From positions 1 to 64,000 of the forward strand of contig JBCCLH010000025.1 of the NCBI GenBank assembly GCA_039026955.1: a stretch of DNA of 64,000 nucleotides, given 5' to 3'. The position numbers and the translations under genes are program-made. This stretch comes from Kordia sp039026955. Its GTDB lineage: Bacteria > Bacteroidota > Bacteroidia > Flavobacteriales > Flavobacteriaceae. Shown here one piece after another: positions 8,296 to 16,401 of this stretch (within the stretch, counting starts at the first letter, position 1; each line of letters opens with the position of its first letter). The notes beneath the pieces are model-generated. The model was not told the DNA's origin and searched no databases. It saw nothing but the letters and a program-made list of their open reading frames with translations.

Positions 8296-8850
8296 TTAAA
8301 ACCAGTTCTGTTCGAGACATCCAGAAAGTGCTGTACGCGCTCTGTGGATGATAACCCAAAGGTTAGACGCTGTAATATTTAAATCATTACAAATAGTTTC
8401 GGTGTCGTATCCTAAAATGGTTTTCATTTTAAAAATTTTGGCTTGCTTTTCAGGAAGTTTATCGATACACTCTTCAATTGCAAGTCCAAGTTCTTCATTC
8501 TGTATTTGATCTTCGGCGTTTTTATCGTAACCGTCTGCGACGCGTTCTTCTAACCAATCGCCTTCAGATTCTGCATCAGCATTGTAATTAATTCTAACTT
8601 CGGCTTGCCCTTTTTTAGAATTTATCTTTCGATAATAATCAATGATTTTACGTTTCAAAATGGAGATCAACCAGGTGCGTTCGGAAGCTTCTCCTTTGAA
8701 ATTTGCCATCGATTTTAATCCTGCAAAAAATGTCTCTTGGACTAAATCTTGCGCAGTCTCTCTATCTTTTACCCTAACAATGGTATAATTGAAAAGGTAA
8801 TCCGCATAGAGGGTAATCCAATTATTGGGATCAAGTTGATTGTTTGGCAT
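8296..8850 (-). CDS. RNA polymerase sigma-70 factor, ECF subfamily
   Basis: ECF sigma factor of 184 residues. Region 2 is visible at about residues 12-80 (YNYTIVRVKDRETAQDLVQETFFAGLK, then a WLISILKRKIIDYYRK block that contacts the -10 element). Region 4 lies at about 120-180, with LPEKQAKIFKMKTILGYDTETIC and a helix-turn-helix ending in VIIHRARTAL. The linker between them is long and acidic. It has its own -7 box at 8870-8877 and is followed by a small anti-sigma-like protein. The stimulus is unknown; the neighbouring SRPBCC operon may be co-regulated but the sequence does not show this. Confidence 0.93.
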   Translation of the reverse strand: MPNNQLDPNNWITLYADYLFNYTIVRVKDRETAQDLVQETFFAGLKSMANFKGEASERTWLISILKRKIIDYYRKINSKKGQAEVRINYNADAESEGDWLEERVADGYDKNAEDQIQNEELGLAIEECIDKLPEKQAKIFKMKTILGYDTETICNDLNITASNLWVIIHRARTALSGCLEQNWF

Positions 8851-8869
8851 TTGAGAGCTATTATTTTTT

Positions 8870-8877
8870 CAAATGTA
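8870..8877 (-). promoter_or_regulatory. Promoter -7 box for the ECF sigma gene
   Basis: CAAATGTA on the plus strand reads TACATTTG on the minus strand, a match to TAnnTTTG, 20 bp before the ATG at 8850. It separates the sigma gene from the six-gene operon upstream. Confidence 0.45.
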
Positions 8878-8931
8878 GTTGATAATTGTTGAAATAAAAA
8901 ATAATTGCGGCGATAGGAAAATTGCCTAGGT

Positions 8932-9390
8932 TTATGTGCGTAAAGATTCAGCACGATGTTTGATATGCGCATTTCGTTCCAATAAAAATGTAGTGAGATA
9001 TGATTTGAGAATAAAGTAGTTGAAAAGTTGTCCCAAAACACCATACGGAACTTCGTAATTGAACACATCTATCATTTCTGTTTGCTGATTTTTTTCGTTG
9101 AAAATATGCTCGTGTCGCAAACTTTTAAACACACCTTTAACCATTTCATCCACAAAAAAAGTAGGCGATTCCATTTCGGAAATGATGCTTGTATGTTTTA
9201 GATACAATCCAAAGTGTTTGGCACGCCACGTAACTGTTTCTCCCAAATTGATTTTGCCCGAAGTTCTTCCTGCAATGGCTTTTTCGCGTGTGTTTTTGCT
9301 AGAATTTTCATGCTCCGTGATGTCTCTTGCCAAATCAAAAACGGTTTGGATTGGTGCGTTGATGTATGTCGTTAAGTGAATTGTGGTCAT
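8932..9390 (-). CDS. SRPBCC family protein (START/Bet v1 fold)
   Basis: A 152-residue protein with the START-like N-terminus typical of SRPBCC proteins (TTYINAPIQTVFDLARDITEHENS), a conserved GETVTWRAKHFG core, and FNYEVPYGVLGQLFNYFILKSYLTTFLLERN at the end, as in the cell-division-inhibitor-like or polyketide-cyclase-like subgroup. These proteins bind hydrophobic ligands. It is the last gene of the operon that starts at 12958, 39 bp after the lipoprotein gene. In other bacteria such proteins often lie beside TIGR01777 oxidoreductases, which is the case here. Confidence 0.8.
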   Translation of the reverse strand: MTTIHLTTYINAPIQTVFDLARDITEHENSSKNTREKAIAGRTSGKINLGETVTWRAKHFGLYLKHTSIISEMESPTFFVDEMVKGVFKSLRHEHIFNEKNQQTEMIDVFNYEVPYGVLGQLFNYFILKSYLTTFLLERNAHIKHRAESLRT

Positions 9391-9429
9391 GTTTTGGAAA
9401 CATTCATATCTTTAAAAATAGTACAATTT

Positions 9430-10086
9430 TTACTCTTTCTTTTCTCGTGAAATTTTTTTGTTGGCAAATCCGATGGGACTCAACTTTCGTTTGACCAATT
9501 CCCTACCAATGACTTCGGATAATAGTTTTTCCTTGTAATAATCGTCAATTTTGGTGTTTTCATACCATTCCAACAATTCACCGTATGACGTTTCCATTGC
9601 ATTTGAGATTTCATCAGAAAGGGCTTGGGTCATTTTAAAATCTTTTGGTAAGGATTTTAGGAAGTTTTCTTCGTAATACGTCAAGCCGAATTTTTTGTTG
9701 ACTAATTTTTCTGTTAAATGAATTTTTGCAATGGCATCTTTGGAATAACGAGTGATTTCATGCACAATTTTGATACTATTTTTTGTGAATTGTTGAATTC
9801 CCATGATGGAGAATCGCTTCGAATGTATAGAATCTACACGTTCAAGAGATAGCAATGCAAACTCATTTTCTTGTTTTGAGTTGATGATTTTATAACTTTT
9901 TATAGGGTTTGATTCACAATTGAAATCTTCATCACAACGATAGGAATGAATCGAGTCGTTTACCTTTTTAATGCTATAAAGTGTATCGTTATAACAGAAA
10001 TAGTACGTTAAATTTTGAGTATTTGGTGAACAAGCAATTGTACATAGAAAACTGACGAATGCTAAGATTGGAATTATTTTTTTCAT
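9430..10086 (-). CDS. Hypothetical lipoprotein in the MarR-linked operon
   Basis: A 218-residue exported protein I do not recognise. A signal peptide ends in the lipobox TIAC, with the lipidated Cys19 followed by SPNTQN, so it should be anchored in a membrane. The mature part is rich in Lys, Glu and Ser, with a mostly helical C-terminal half (ALSDEISNAMETSYGELLEWYENTK). It starts 4 bp after the DUF2071 gene and so is part of the operon. No enzymatic motif is visible. Confidence 0.8.
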   Translation of the reverse strand: MKKIIPILAFVSFLCTIACSPNTQNLTYYFCYNDTLYSIKKVNDSIHSYRCDEDFNCESNPIKSYKIINSKQENEFALLSLERVDSIHSKRFSIMGIQQFTKNSIKIVHEITRYSKDAIAKIHLTEKLVNKKFGLTYYEENFLKSLPKDFKMTQALSDEISNAMETSYGELLEWYENTKIDDYYKEKLLSEVIGRELVKRKLSPIGFANKKISREKKE

Positions 10087-10090
10087 GATG

Positions 10091-10804
10091 TTACAGGTTG
10101 AGTGTTTTCTTGGGTTCTACCGTAATTTCAGAACCTTCCATTACAAAGACTGAATCTGGTTTTTGCTGTGTGAGATGCGCAAATTTTTTCCCGTAATTCA
10201 GTTCAAAATCTAGATTGAGTTCATACGAATCCACTTCATAATATTTCCATCGCGGATGCGTTACTTCAAACTCAAAGGTTTTGTGTTCGTTGTATTTGGT
10301 ATATCCATAATAATGTTCGGAGATGAATTCAATTTCAGAATTGTCTGGAAATGTTTTCATATGTTTATCTGCTTGTACTGCAATGGATTGTGGTATTCCT
10401 TTGAGTGTCCAACTGTATGAAATATCCAACGTTTTCGGTGTCTCATGCCAACTATGTGACATCGGACGCGTGACATAATGTTCGTGATATACTGTGTTTG
10501 CTACAAAGCTTAATAAACATTTTGGTACGATTTCTTGAATGAACACCGCCGCTCTTTTTACCATTCCATCGTCTTCTCTTTTCACATAAAATCGAAGGTT
10601 TACTTCTTCAAACGTGTGCAAACCTGGCATTTTGCAGCCCAACACTTTGGTGTTTTTGAACATAAAACCAATTACACTTACAAAACATTTTCCGTTGAAG
10701 CTGTCCAAAGTAGTGCCTTTCGGAACATATTCTTCCAGTAATTCTGGGTCAACAGTATAATTGAAAAAGATCAATTTTCGCCATTCGGCAGTTAAAAAAC
10801 TCAT
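10091..10804 (-). CDS. YqjF-like DUF2071 family protein
   Basis: A 237-residue soluble protein of the DUF2071/YqjF family. It begins FLTAEWRKLIFFNYTVDPELLEEYVPKGT and has the SVIGFMF, FEEVNLRFYV and YHEHYVTRPMSH segments that mark the family, which resembles acetoacetate decarboxylase-like folds. The biochemical function is unknown. It starts 9 bp after the TIGR01777 gene. DUF2071, TIGR01777 and SRPBCC proteins are often neighbours in stress-related clusters of other bacteria (from memory). Confidence 0.85.
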   Translation of the reverse strand: MSFLTAEWRKLIFFNYTVDPELLEEYVPKGTTLDSFNGKCFVSVIGFMFKNTKVLGCKMPGLHTFEEVNLRFYVKREDDGMVKRAAVFIQEIVPKCLLSFVANTVYHEHYVTRPMSHSWHETPKTLDISYSWTLKGIPQSIAVQADKHMKTFPDNSEIEFISEHYYGYTKYNEHKTFEFEVTHPRWKYYEVDSYELNLDFELNYGKKFAHLTQQKPDSVFVMEGSEITVEPKKTLNL

Positions 10805-10813
10805 AGTATATGT

Positions 10814-11731
10814 TTAAGATCGATAGATAATTTCTTTAATCGCTTTTTCAGCAGTTGGATATTGAAATTGAAAACCAGCCGCGACTAATTTTTCAGGAAT
10901 GACATATCGGCTTTTTAAGATCAATTCTGCTTCCGTTTTGATGATGCGTGCGCCTAATTGGAGCAACCATTTCGGTTGAAATAATCCAAAAGGAACATTC
11001 ATCACCTTGCGAATGGTTTTCATAAAGCTTTTATTCGGAATCGGATTTGGAGCGGTGATATTGAAGATTCCTATGCTTTTTTCGTCCAATAAAAATGCTA
11101 CAGCGCGACAAAAATCGTGTTCGTGAATCCAACTTACTTTTTGATTGCCTTTTCCTTGCGTGCCACCCAATCCAAGTTTTGTTAGGTTTTTCAACGGAAT
11201 AAACGCACCGCCATTTTTTCCTAACACAATCGAAGTACGCAAGGCAATTTTCTTGGTTTTTGGTGTGTCGCAATCATAAAAAGCGGCTTCCCACGATTTG
11301 GCAACATTCATCGAAAAATCGTCTCCAATAATTCCTGTTGTTTCGGTCATTTGTTGTTTTAGCGAATGCTCATAAATAGTAGCCGTAGACGAATTCATCC
11401 ACACTTTTGGTGGTATCGCACACGCCTGAATCGCTTCGCCTAATACTTTTGTAGAATCCACTCTGGAATTGAGAATTTCCGATTTGTTTTTTTCGTTGTA
11501 ACGACAATCCACCGATCTTCCCGTAAGGTTGATGAGCACATCGGCACCTTCCAGTTCGGTCATCCAAATATCTAGTGTTTTGGCGTCCCATTGTACATAA
11601 CGAAGCTGATCGTGTCCCGTTTCTTTCGTACTTCGTGATAATATAATAATCTCATAGTTTTTAGGTAGAAAATGGCTGATCAACGATTGTCCTAAAAAGC
11701 CGCTTCCGCCAGCGATAATCATTTTTTTCAT
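10814..11731 (-). CDS. TIGR01777 family oxidoreductase (extended SDR, YfcH-like)
   Basis: NAD(P)-binding epimerase-like protein of 305 residues. The N-terminal Rossmann motif is GGSGFLGQSL, then a WDAKTLD segment, INLTGRSVDCRY, a STATIYE block and RTSIVLGKNGGAF, all typical of TIGR01777/YfcH. The substrate is not known for the family. The ATG at 11731 lies 4 bp after the methyltransferase stop at 11736; a longer frame to 11767 would overlap that gene. The operon context with a methyltransferase and an SRPBCC protein suggests work on a lipid or other hydrophobic substrate, which is inference. Confidence 0.9.
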   Translation of the reverse strand: MKKMIIAGGSGFLGQSLISHFLPKNYEIIILSRSTKETGHDQLRYVQWDAKTLDIWMTELEGADVLINLTGRSVDCRYNEKNKSEILNSRVDSTKVLGEAIQACAIPPKVWMNSSTATIYEHSLKQQMTETTGIIGDDFSMNVAKSWEAAFYDCDTPKTKKIALRTSIVLGKNGGAFIPLKNLTKLGLGGTQGKGNQKVSWIHEHDFCRAVAFLLDEKSIGIFNITAPNPIPNKSFMKTIRKVMNVPFGLFQPKWLLQLGARIIKTEAELILKSRYVIPEKLVAAGFQFQYPTAEKAIKEIIYRS

Positions 11732-11735
11732 AATT

Positions 11736-12623
11736 TTATTTTTTTGCAGTGATGATGTAATATCCAAAATTGCGCATGCTCAAGCTGCTCAATAACGCAA
11801 AAAAGGAACCTTTTAAATTCTTTTTACTTTCGGGTTGTAGCGGTTCTTTTTTGAATAACTTTTTCAATATGAATCCGCTAATTGCAAACGGCACGTGCAA
11901 TACCGAAGGCGCTACTCTGTACCAAATATTTTGTATGTTGATTTCTTTAAAACCAATTTCTTTAAGGTCTGAAACCACACGATTGATATTCCCTAGACTT
12001 TCCAAACTCCAAGAATCACACAAACCTTTGTACGTGTATTTTGCTAGGGTGTTCATGTCTTTCATGTCTCTCTTAGTAAACGCATCTGCAATGACAAAAG
12101 TGGAATTTGGCTTTAGAATCCGATACGTTTCTTGCAATGCTTCCATGCTACAACCTGAATGACACAAACTTTCAATCGCCATCGCACCGTCAAAAGTACT
12201 TTCTTTAAAAGATGTATTTTGGTAATCTCTGTTTAAAATTGTACCGCGTTGAGAATGTATCAATTCATTCCCTTTTTCGACTTGAAATGGCGAAATGGTC
12301 AATCCTGTAATGGCTAATTTTGGATGATTGGAAATTCCATGACGAATCGAAGCGCCCATACCGCAACCTAAATCCACAATATGCTTTTTTTGGTTTTCAA
12401 TGTGCAATCTTTTCAACACTTCCGTATTCATCTGATTCAACATGCGATCACGCTTAAAAATATTGGTCTTGAACGGAATATAATATCCAAAGTGCATATT
12501 CAAATCTTTACTCCAAAAGCGATAATCATTGGTCGCTTTGTCGTAAAAATCGATGACTTGTTGCTTGTTTGATGGTTTCTGTAATTCTTTTTGTAAATAG
12601 GTGAGTAGACAGAGATTTTTCAT
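11736..12623 (-). CDS. Class I SAM-dependent methyltransferase
   Basis: A 295-residue Rossmann-fold methyltransferase. Motif I is VDLGCGMGAS (about residues 83-92), motif II-like FDGAMAIESLCHS and a post-motif RILKPNSTFVIADAF. The SAM region and the upstream block FYDKATNDYRFWSKDLNMHFGYY recall the sterol/tocopherol and small-terpenoid methyltransferase group, so a hydrophobic acceptor is plausible. Its start overlaps the end of the membrane-protein gene by 4 bp, a sign of translational coupling. It is the second gene of the operon. Confidence 0.88.
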   Translation of the reverse strand: MKNLCLLTYLQKELQKPSNKQQVIDFYDKATNDYRFWSKDLNMHFGYYIPFKTNIFKRDRMLNQMNTEVLKRLHIENQKKHIVDLGCGMGASIRHGISNHPKLAITGLTISPFQVEKGNELIHSQRGTILNRDYQNTSFKESTFDGAMAIESLCHSGCSMEALQETYRILKPNSTFVIADAFTKRDMKDMNTLAKYTYKGLCDSWSLESLGNINRVVSDLKEIGFKEINIQNIWYRVAPSVLHVPFAISGFILKKLFKKEPLQPESKKNLKGSFFALLSSLSMRNFGYYIITAKK

Positions 12624-12958
12624 AAGACTTTTTGTTTGAGTTGATATACGATATAGGTAAAATAGGTTCCAAGACTCATAGGACCAAGAATGATGATCGG
12701 CATGCCAAAGTCAGTGTATTTGTAGAAATTGAAAAACCAAAGTAGAAAAACTAAAGTCAGTATTCCGTAGGTTACGAGATGATTTTGAATGTTTTTAGAA
12801 AATTTATCGTAGTTAAATAATAAGACAAAGAATAAAAGGATTTGAATGATGCCTAATAGTATTTGCATATACATTCCTAAGACGAATAAAACAAGGGTTA
12901 AATACAATACAATGGTGGAACTGTAAACAATGTTGTTGGTGTAATAAATAAATTTCAT
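12620..12958 (-). CDS. Small membrane protein, first gene of the MarR-linked operon
   Basis: A 112-residue protein with about four hydrophobic segments (near 10-30, 32-48, 62-78 and 84-105) and few polar residues, so it is an integral membrane protein. I do not recognise the family. Its start codon lies 17 bp from the palindrome at 12976-12999 and its stop overlaps the methyltransferase start by 4 bp. Being first in the operon, its translation may set the level of the rest. Confidence 0.75.
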   Translation of the reverse strand: MKFIYYTNNIVYSSTIVLYLTLVLFVLGMYMQILLGIIQILLFFVLLFNYDKFSKNIQNHLVTYGILTLVFLLWFFNFYKYTDFGMPIIILGPMSLGTYFTYIVYQLKQKVL

Positions 12959-12975
12959 AACTATCGTATTTTTTA

Positions 12976-12999
12976 AACTTTCAAAAATTATTGAAAGTT
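12976..12999. promoter_or_regulatory. Palindromic operator in front of the six-gene operon
   Basis: AACTTTCAA, a six-base centre AAATTA, then TTGAAAGTT: a perfect 9+9 inverted repeat. The same sequence, centre included, recurs at 13576-13601 in front of the GbsR/MarR gene. It lies 17 bp before the first ATG of the operon, where a repressor would block transcription. Confidence 0.75.
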
Positions 13000-13048
13000 A
13001 AATTGAAAATAAAAAGGAAAATGAATTCCTTTCGTGTGTGTTCTTTTT

Positions 13049-13552
13049 TTATTTCAAGAGCTTGATAAAGGTTTTTGTCAACCAATTTGACTCTTGATTC
13101 ACGACTCGATTTAAAATAGAATCTGCGGTGTCTGCCAATTCATAAAGCGCTTTCGTTTGTTTGATGAATTCTTTCGATTCTGCAGAGCCGTCATCTTCAA
13201 TACTACTGACTTCTTTCAGCACTTTTAATGTAGGCTGAATTTCGCGTCGACTGCGCTCTCGTGCAATCTGTCGTGCCAGTTCATTAATGTCTTTTTCAGA
13301 GGTAAAGTATTCCTTTCGTTCGCCTGCTTTTGAGGTTTTAAACACAATGCCCCAATCGATCAACTGTCTTAAGTTCATACTTGTATTTCCTCTTGATATG
13401 TGTAACGCTTCCATCACATCTTCCATCGATAAAGGTTCAGGTGAGACAAGGAGTAAAGCATGAATTTGCGCCATCGCTTTGTTGATTCCCCACAACGTTC
13501 CCAACGCGCCCCACGTTTGAATAAATTTATCTTTTGCTTCTGTTACTTTCAT
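13049..13552 (-). CDS. GbsR/MarR family transcriptional regulator
   Basis: Winged-helix regulator of 167 residues. It opens with KDKFIQTWGALGTLWGINKAMAQIHALLL, the signature of the GbsR/MarR subgroup in Flavobacteriia, followed by the DNA-binding part (SMEDVMEALHISRGNTSMNLRQLIDWGIVFKT) and a dimerising C-terminal helix. GbsR in Bacillus represses choline and glycine-betaine genes, but the ligand here cannot be inferred. Two identical palindromes lie in front of this gene and of the neighbouring operon, pointing to self-repression and control of that operon. The gap to the operon is about 90 bp and both run leftward. Confidence 0.93.
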   Translation of the reverse strand: MKVTEAKDKFIQTWGALGTLWGINKAMAQIHALLLVSPEPLSMEDVMEALHISRGNTSMNLRQLIDWGIVFKTSKAGERKEYFTSEKDINELARQIARERSRREIQPTLKVLKEVSSIEDDGSAESKEFIKQTKALYELADTADSILNRVVNQESNWLTKTFIKLLK

Positions 13553-13556
13553 AGTA

Positions 13557-13601
13557 CAAATATATAATAATTTTCAAACTTTCAAAAATTATTGAAAGTT
13601 T
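13557..13601 (-). promoter_or_regulatory. Promoter and operator of the GbsR/MarR gene
   Basis: On the minus strand TATATTTG (13564-13557) matches TAnnTTTG. A TTTG (13586-13583) 18 bp upstream serves as -33 box and lies inside the palindrome AAACTTTCAA-N6-TTGAAAGTTT (13576-13601). A protein bound there would cover the -33 element. Four bases separate the -7 box from the ATG at 13552, so the transcript would be leaderless or nearly so. Confidence 0.7.
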
Positions 13602-13696
13602 AGTTTATTTTTTGTTGTTAGCTGTGAGATATTAGTATTGAGTATTGAGATTTTCTCATAGGAAAATTTAAAATTCATTTTTTCCTTTAGCAAAGT

Positions 13697-13970
13697 CAAG
13701 TACTTCTCAATACTAAATTTCTTCGAAATTTCAACCGAAGTGACGTATTGTAATGTATAATTTGATAATGTACCAATACTTATTTCAAAGACAAATCTTG
13801 CCTTATTTCGACAGATTGCCACGACTTCGTCTCGCAAAGACGTATCATAAAATTACTTGTTTGTGCCATAGAAATCGAAGTTGACGGTTTTATATAGAAG
13901 TCTAGAGTCGTTACCAATATCGTCAGATCGAGTGAATTTGTGTAACAAATTTGTATCGAGATCTGCTATG
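13697..13970. repeat. Intergenic repeat cluster upstream of the MarR gene
   Basis: No gene is seen between 13602 and 14199. The stretch holds a CAAGTACTTCTC...CCGAAGTGACG unit (13697-13746), a CAGATTGCC...CGCAAAGACG unit (13783-13843) and a CGTCAGATCGAGTG...TATCGAGATCTGCTATGA unit (13921-13970), in the same style as the clusters near 1.2, 20.7 and 28.5 kb. Confidence 0.65.
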
Positions 13971-14124
13971 ATTATTCCAGTTAATAAGTCTAGGTGTTTA
14001 TATTTTGAAATAAAAATATAGTTTCATGTAAACCGACAACAGAGCGCAGCGATCAACTGACAACAAACGAATTAGAAAATTTAAAATGTAAAACTCAAAA
14101 TAATAAATGAAAAAGTACATCTTA

Positions 14125-14198
14125 CCAAGACCCAAGACCCAAGACCCAAGACCCAAGACCCAAGACCCAAGACCCAAGACCCAAGACCCAAGACCCAA
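14125..14198. repeat. Tandem array of a 7-bp unit, 10.6 copies
   Basis: CCAAGAC is repeated ten full times without a mismatch, then CCAA. The array ends one base before the stop codon of the M3 peptidase (14200-14202), so it would form the first part of that gene's 3' untranslated region. Unbroken copies suggest recent expansion and likely length variation between strains. Confidence 0.95.
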
Positions 14199-14199
14199 T

Positions 14200-16233
14200 C
14201 TAGCTTTCCAACAACCCAGCACGCTTCAATAATGCTTCTGGCTTTGGTTCGCTTCCGCGGAAACGCTTATACAACGTCATTGGATGTTCTGTACCACCTT
14301 TTGATAAGACATGCTCTGCAAATTTCGACGCGATTTCTCGACTGAAAATGTCGTTTTCTTTGAAATATTCAAAAGCATCTGCATCCAACACTTCTGCCCA
14401 TTTATAACTGTAGTATCCCGAAGAATATCCACCTTGAAATATGTGTGAAAAAGCGGTGCTCATACACGTATTTGGATTTGATGGAAACAAACGTGTATGC
14501 GCAAAAGCGTTGGTTTCATGTGTTTTTATATCCGTAATCGCTGACGGATCAGTACCATGCCAACTCATATCTAAAAGTCCAAAACTTAATTGACGTAATG
14601 TTGCCATTCCTTCCAAGAAAGTTGACGAAGCTTTGATTTTTTCAATATATTCCATCGGAATGACTTCATCCGTTTCAAAGTGTCTTGCAAAAATTGCTAA
14701 GGCTTCTGCTTCATAACACCAGTTTTCCATCACCTGACTTGGCAATTCTACAAAATCCCAAAATACAGAAGTTCCACTTAAACTAGGATACGTAGTATCT
14801 GCCAACATGCCGTGCAACGCATGTCCAAACTCATGAAATAAGGTTGTCACTTCATTAAACGTCAACAGAGAAGGTTTGGATTCCGTAGGTTTGGTAAAAT
14901 TACACACAATTGATACGTGCGGACGCTCTACAGCGCCATTTTTTCTATATTGTGATTTGTAAGAAGTCATCCAAGCGCCATTTCGTTTTCCTTTTCTCGG
15001 ATGGAAATCGGCATAAAAAACAGCCACAAAATTATCTTGTCCGTCAAACACCTCGTATGTTTTTACATCTTCGTGGTAGACTTCAATATCAAACACTTGC
15101 TCAAAACGAATGTCAAATAATTTCTTAGCAACTGTAAATGCGCCGTCAATTACATTTTCTAACTTAAAATATGGTTTCAGTTTCTCATCATCTAAATTGA
15201 ACAATTCTTGCTTTAACTTTTCCGAATAATACGAGCTATCCCAAGCTTGCAATTCCTCAATGCCATCTAGCTTTTTGGCGAAGTTTGACAATTGCTTGAA
15301 TTCGCGTTCTGCTGCTGGTTTTGCTTTTTCGAGTAGCTCATTCAAGAAAGACGTCACTTTTTGTGGTGTCTCCGCCATGCGCTCTTCCAATACAAAATGT
15401 GCATGCGTTTCGTAGCCTAACAAATTAGCGCGTTGATGACGCAGTTTGGCAATTTCCAACACATTGGATTTATTGTCCAATTCGTCACCTTTAAAAGCTT
15501 TGGAACCAAATGCCGTGTAGAGTTGCTGACGCAATTCACGATTTTCAGCATATTTCATAAACGGAATATAACTTGGATACGCCAATGTGAAAATCCAGCC
15601 TTCTTTTTGTTGGCTTTGCGCGATGGCTTTTGCGGCTTCTAAAGCACCATGTGGAATTCCTGCCACCTCTTTTTCATCGGTTAAATGTAATTGATATTTG
15701 TTTGTTTCCGCAAGGACATTTTCACCGAAGGTCAAACTGAGTTTTGCTAACTTTTTATCAATTTCACGCAGCGTTTCTTTTTTATCTGCTGGTAAATTAG
15801 CACCATTTCGTGAAAACGATTTAAACTTTTTATTGAGTAAAGTCTGCTGTTCTGTAGTTAAATCAAGTGTATCTTTTTGTTCATATACGGCTTTTACACG
15901 CTCAAATAATTCTTCATTCAAAACAATATCATTGGACAATTCGGTCAATTTAGGAGAAATCTCCTGTGCCATTTTTTGAATGTTTTTGTTGGTTTCTGCC
16001 GAATTCAAATTAAAGAAGATGCTTGTAATGCGATCCAACTGTTCGCCTGAATATTCTAAAGCTTCAAGCGTATTCTCAAAAGTAGGTGGATTTGGATTGG
16101 AAACAATCTGCTGAATTTCTCCTTTTGTATGAGAAATTTGGGCGTTAATTGCGGTTACATACTCATTTTCATCAATTTGTGAAAAAGGTGCTGTTGTATG
16201 TTTTGTAAGAAATGTATGTGCTAAAACTGTCAT
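14200..16233 (-). CDS. M3 family metallopeptidase (oligopeptidase A/Dcp type)
   Basis: Zinc oligopeptidase of 677 residues that degrades short peptides. The metal site is the HEFGH motif (467-471), with the third ligand Glu496 in FVELPSQVMENW. The C-terminal half has the GSAFSHIFQGGYSSGYYSYKW-like substrate-binding block of the family (here TAFSHIFQGGYSSGYYSYKW). No signal peptide is seen, so it is probably cytoplasmic, although some Dcp relatives are periplasmic. I chose the ATG at 16233 (MTVLAHTF); the frame extends to a TTG at 16269 that is less likely. Confidence 0.93.
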   Translation of the reverse strand: MTVLAHTFLTKHTTAPFSQIDENEYVTAINAQISHTKGEIQQIVSNPNPPTFENTLEALEYSGEQLDRITSIFFNLNSAETNKNIQKMAQEISPKLTELSNDIVLNEELFERVKAVYEQKDTLDLTTEQQTLLNKKFKSFSRNGANLPADKKETLREIDKKLAKLSLTFGENVLAETNKYQLHLTDEKEVAGIPHGALEAAKAIAQSQQKEGWIFTLAYPSYIPFMKYAENRELRQQLYTAFGSKAFKGDELDNKSNVLEIAKLRHQRANLLGYETHAHFVLEERMAETPQKVTSFLNELLEKAKPAAEREFKQLSNFAKKLDGIEELQAWDSSYYSEKLKQELFNLDDEKLKPYFKLENVIDGAFTVAKKLFDIRFEQVFDIEVYHEDVKTYEVFDGQDNFVAVFYADFHPRKGKRNGAWMTSYKSQYRKNGAVERPHVSIVCNFTKPTESKPSLLTFNEVTTLFHEFGHALHGMLADTTYPSLSGTSVFWDFVELPSQVMENWCYEAEALAIFARHFETDEVIPMEYIEKIKASSTFLEGMATLRQLSFGLLDMSWHGTDPSAITDIKTHETNAFAHTRLFPSNPNTCMSTAFSHIFQGGYSSGYYSYKWAEVLDADAFEYFKENDIFSREIASKFAEHVLSKGGTEHPMTLYKRFRGSEPKPEALLKRAGLLES

Positions 16234-16273
16234 TTGATCGAGAGATTTGTTTGTTTGATCGATTTTCAATATT

Positions 16274-16281
16274 TATCTTTG
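16274..16281 (+). promoter_or_regulatory. Promoter -7 box for the LamG/T9SS gene
   Basis: TATCTTTG matches TAnnTTTG, with TTTG at 16254-16257 and TTG at 16251-16253 upstream. The transcript would start near 16286 and leave a leader of about 116 nt before the ATG at 16402. Confidence 0.4.
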
Positions 16282-16357
16282 TAAGAAAAAACTATTTTTA
16301 TAGAAAGTTGATAGATTTATCTATGTGAACTTGTAATTTTCTCCATTTTTTGAAGAC

Positions 16358-16365
16358 CAAAGATA
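16358..16365 (-). promoter_or_regulatory. Promoter -7 box for the M3 peptidase gene
   Basis: CAAAGATA on the plus strand reads TATCTTTG on the minus strand. It lies about 125 bp before the peptidase ATG and points toward the rightward promoter at 16274. No TTG -33 box is clear, so this is tentative. Confidence 0.3.
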
Positions 16366-16401
16366 GAGAATTTACGTATATAATGATAAAAATTGCCCCC
16401 T

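Noticed and set aside
13589..13837. Minus-strand open frame of 82 codons upstream of the MarR gene
   Set aside because: It covers the operator and repeat units and has no recognisable features.
13998..14222. Open frame of 74 codons on the minus strand
   Set aside because: It is the 7-bp tandem array read through (repeating GLGSWVL), not a protein gene.
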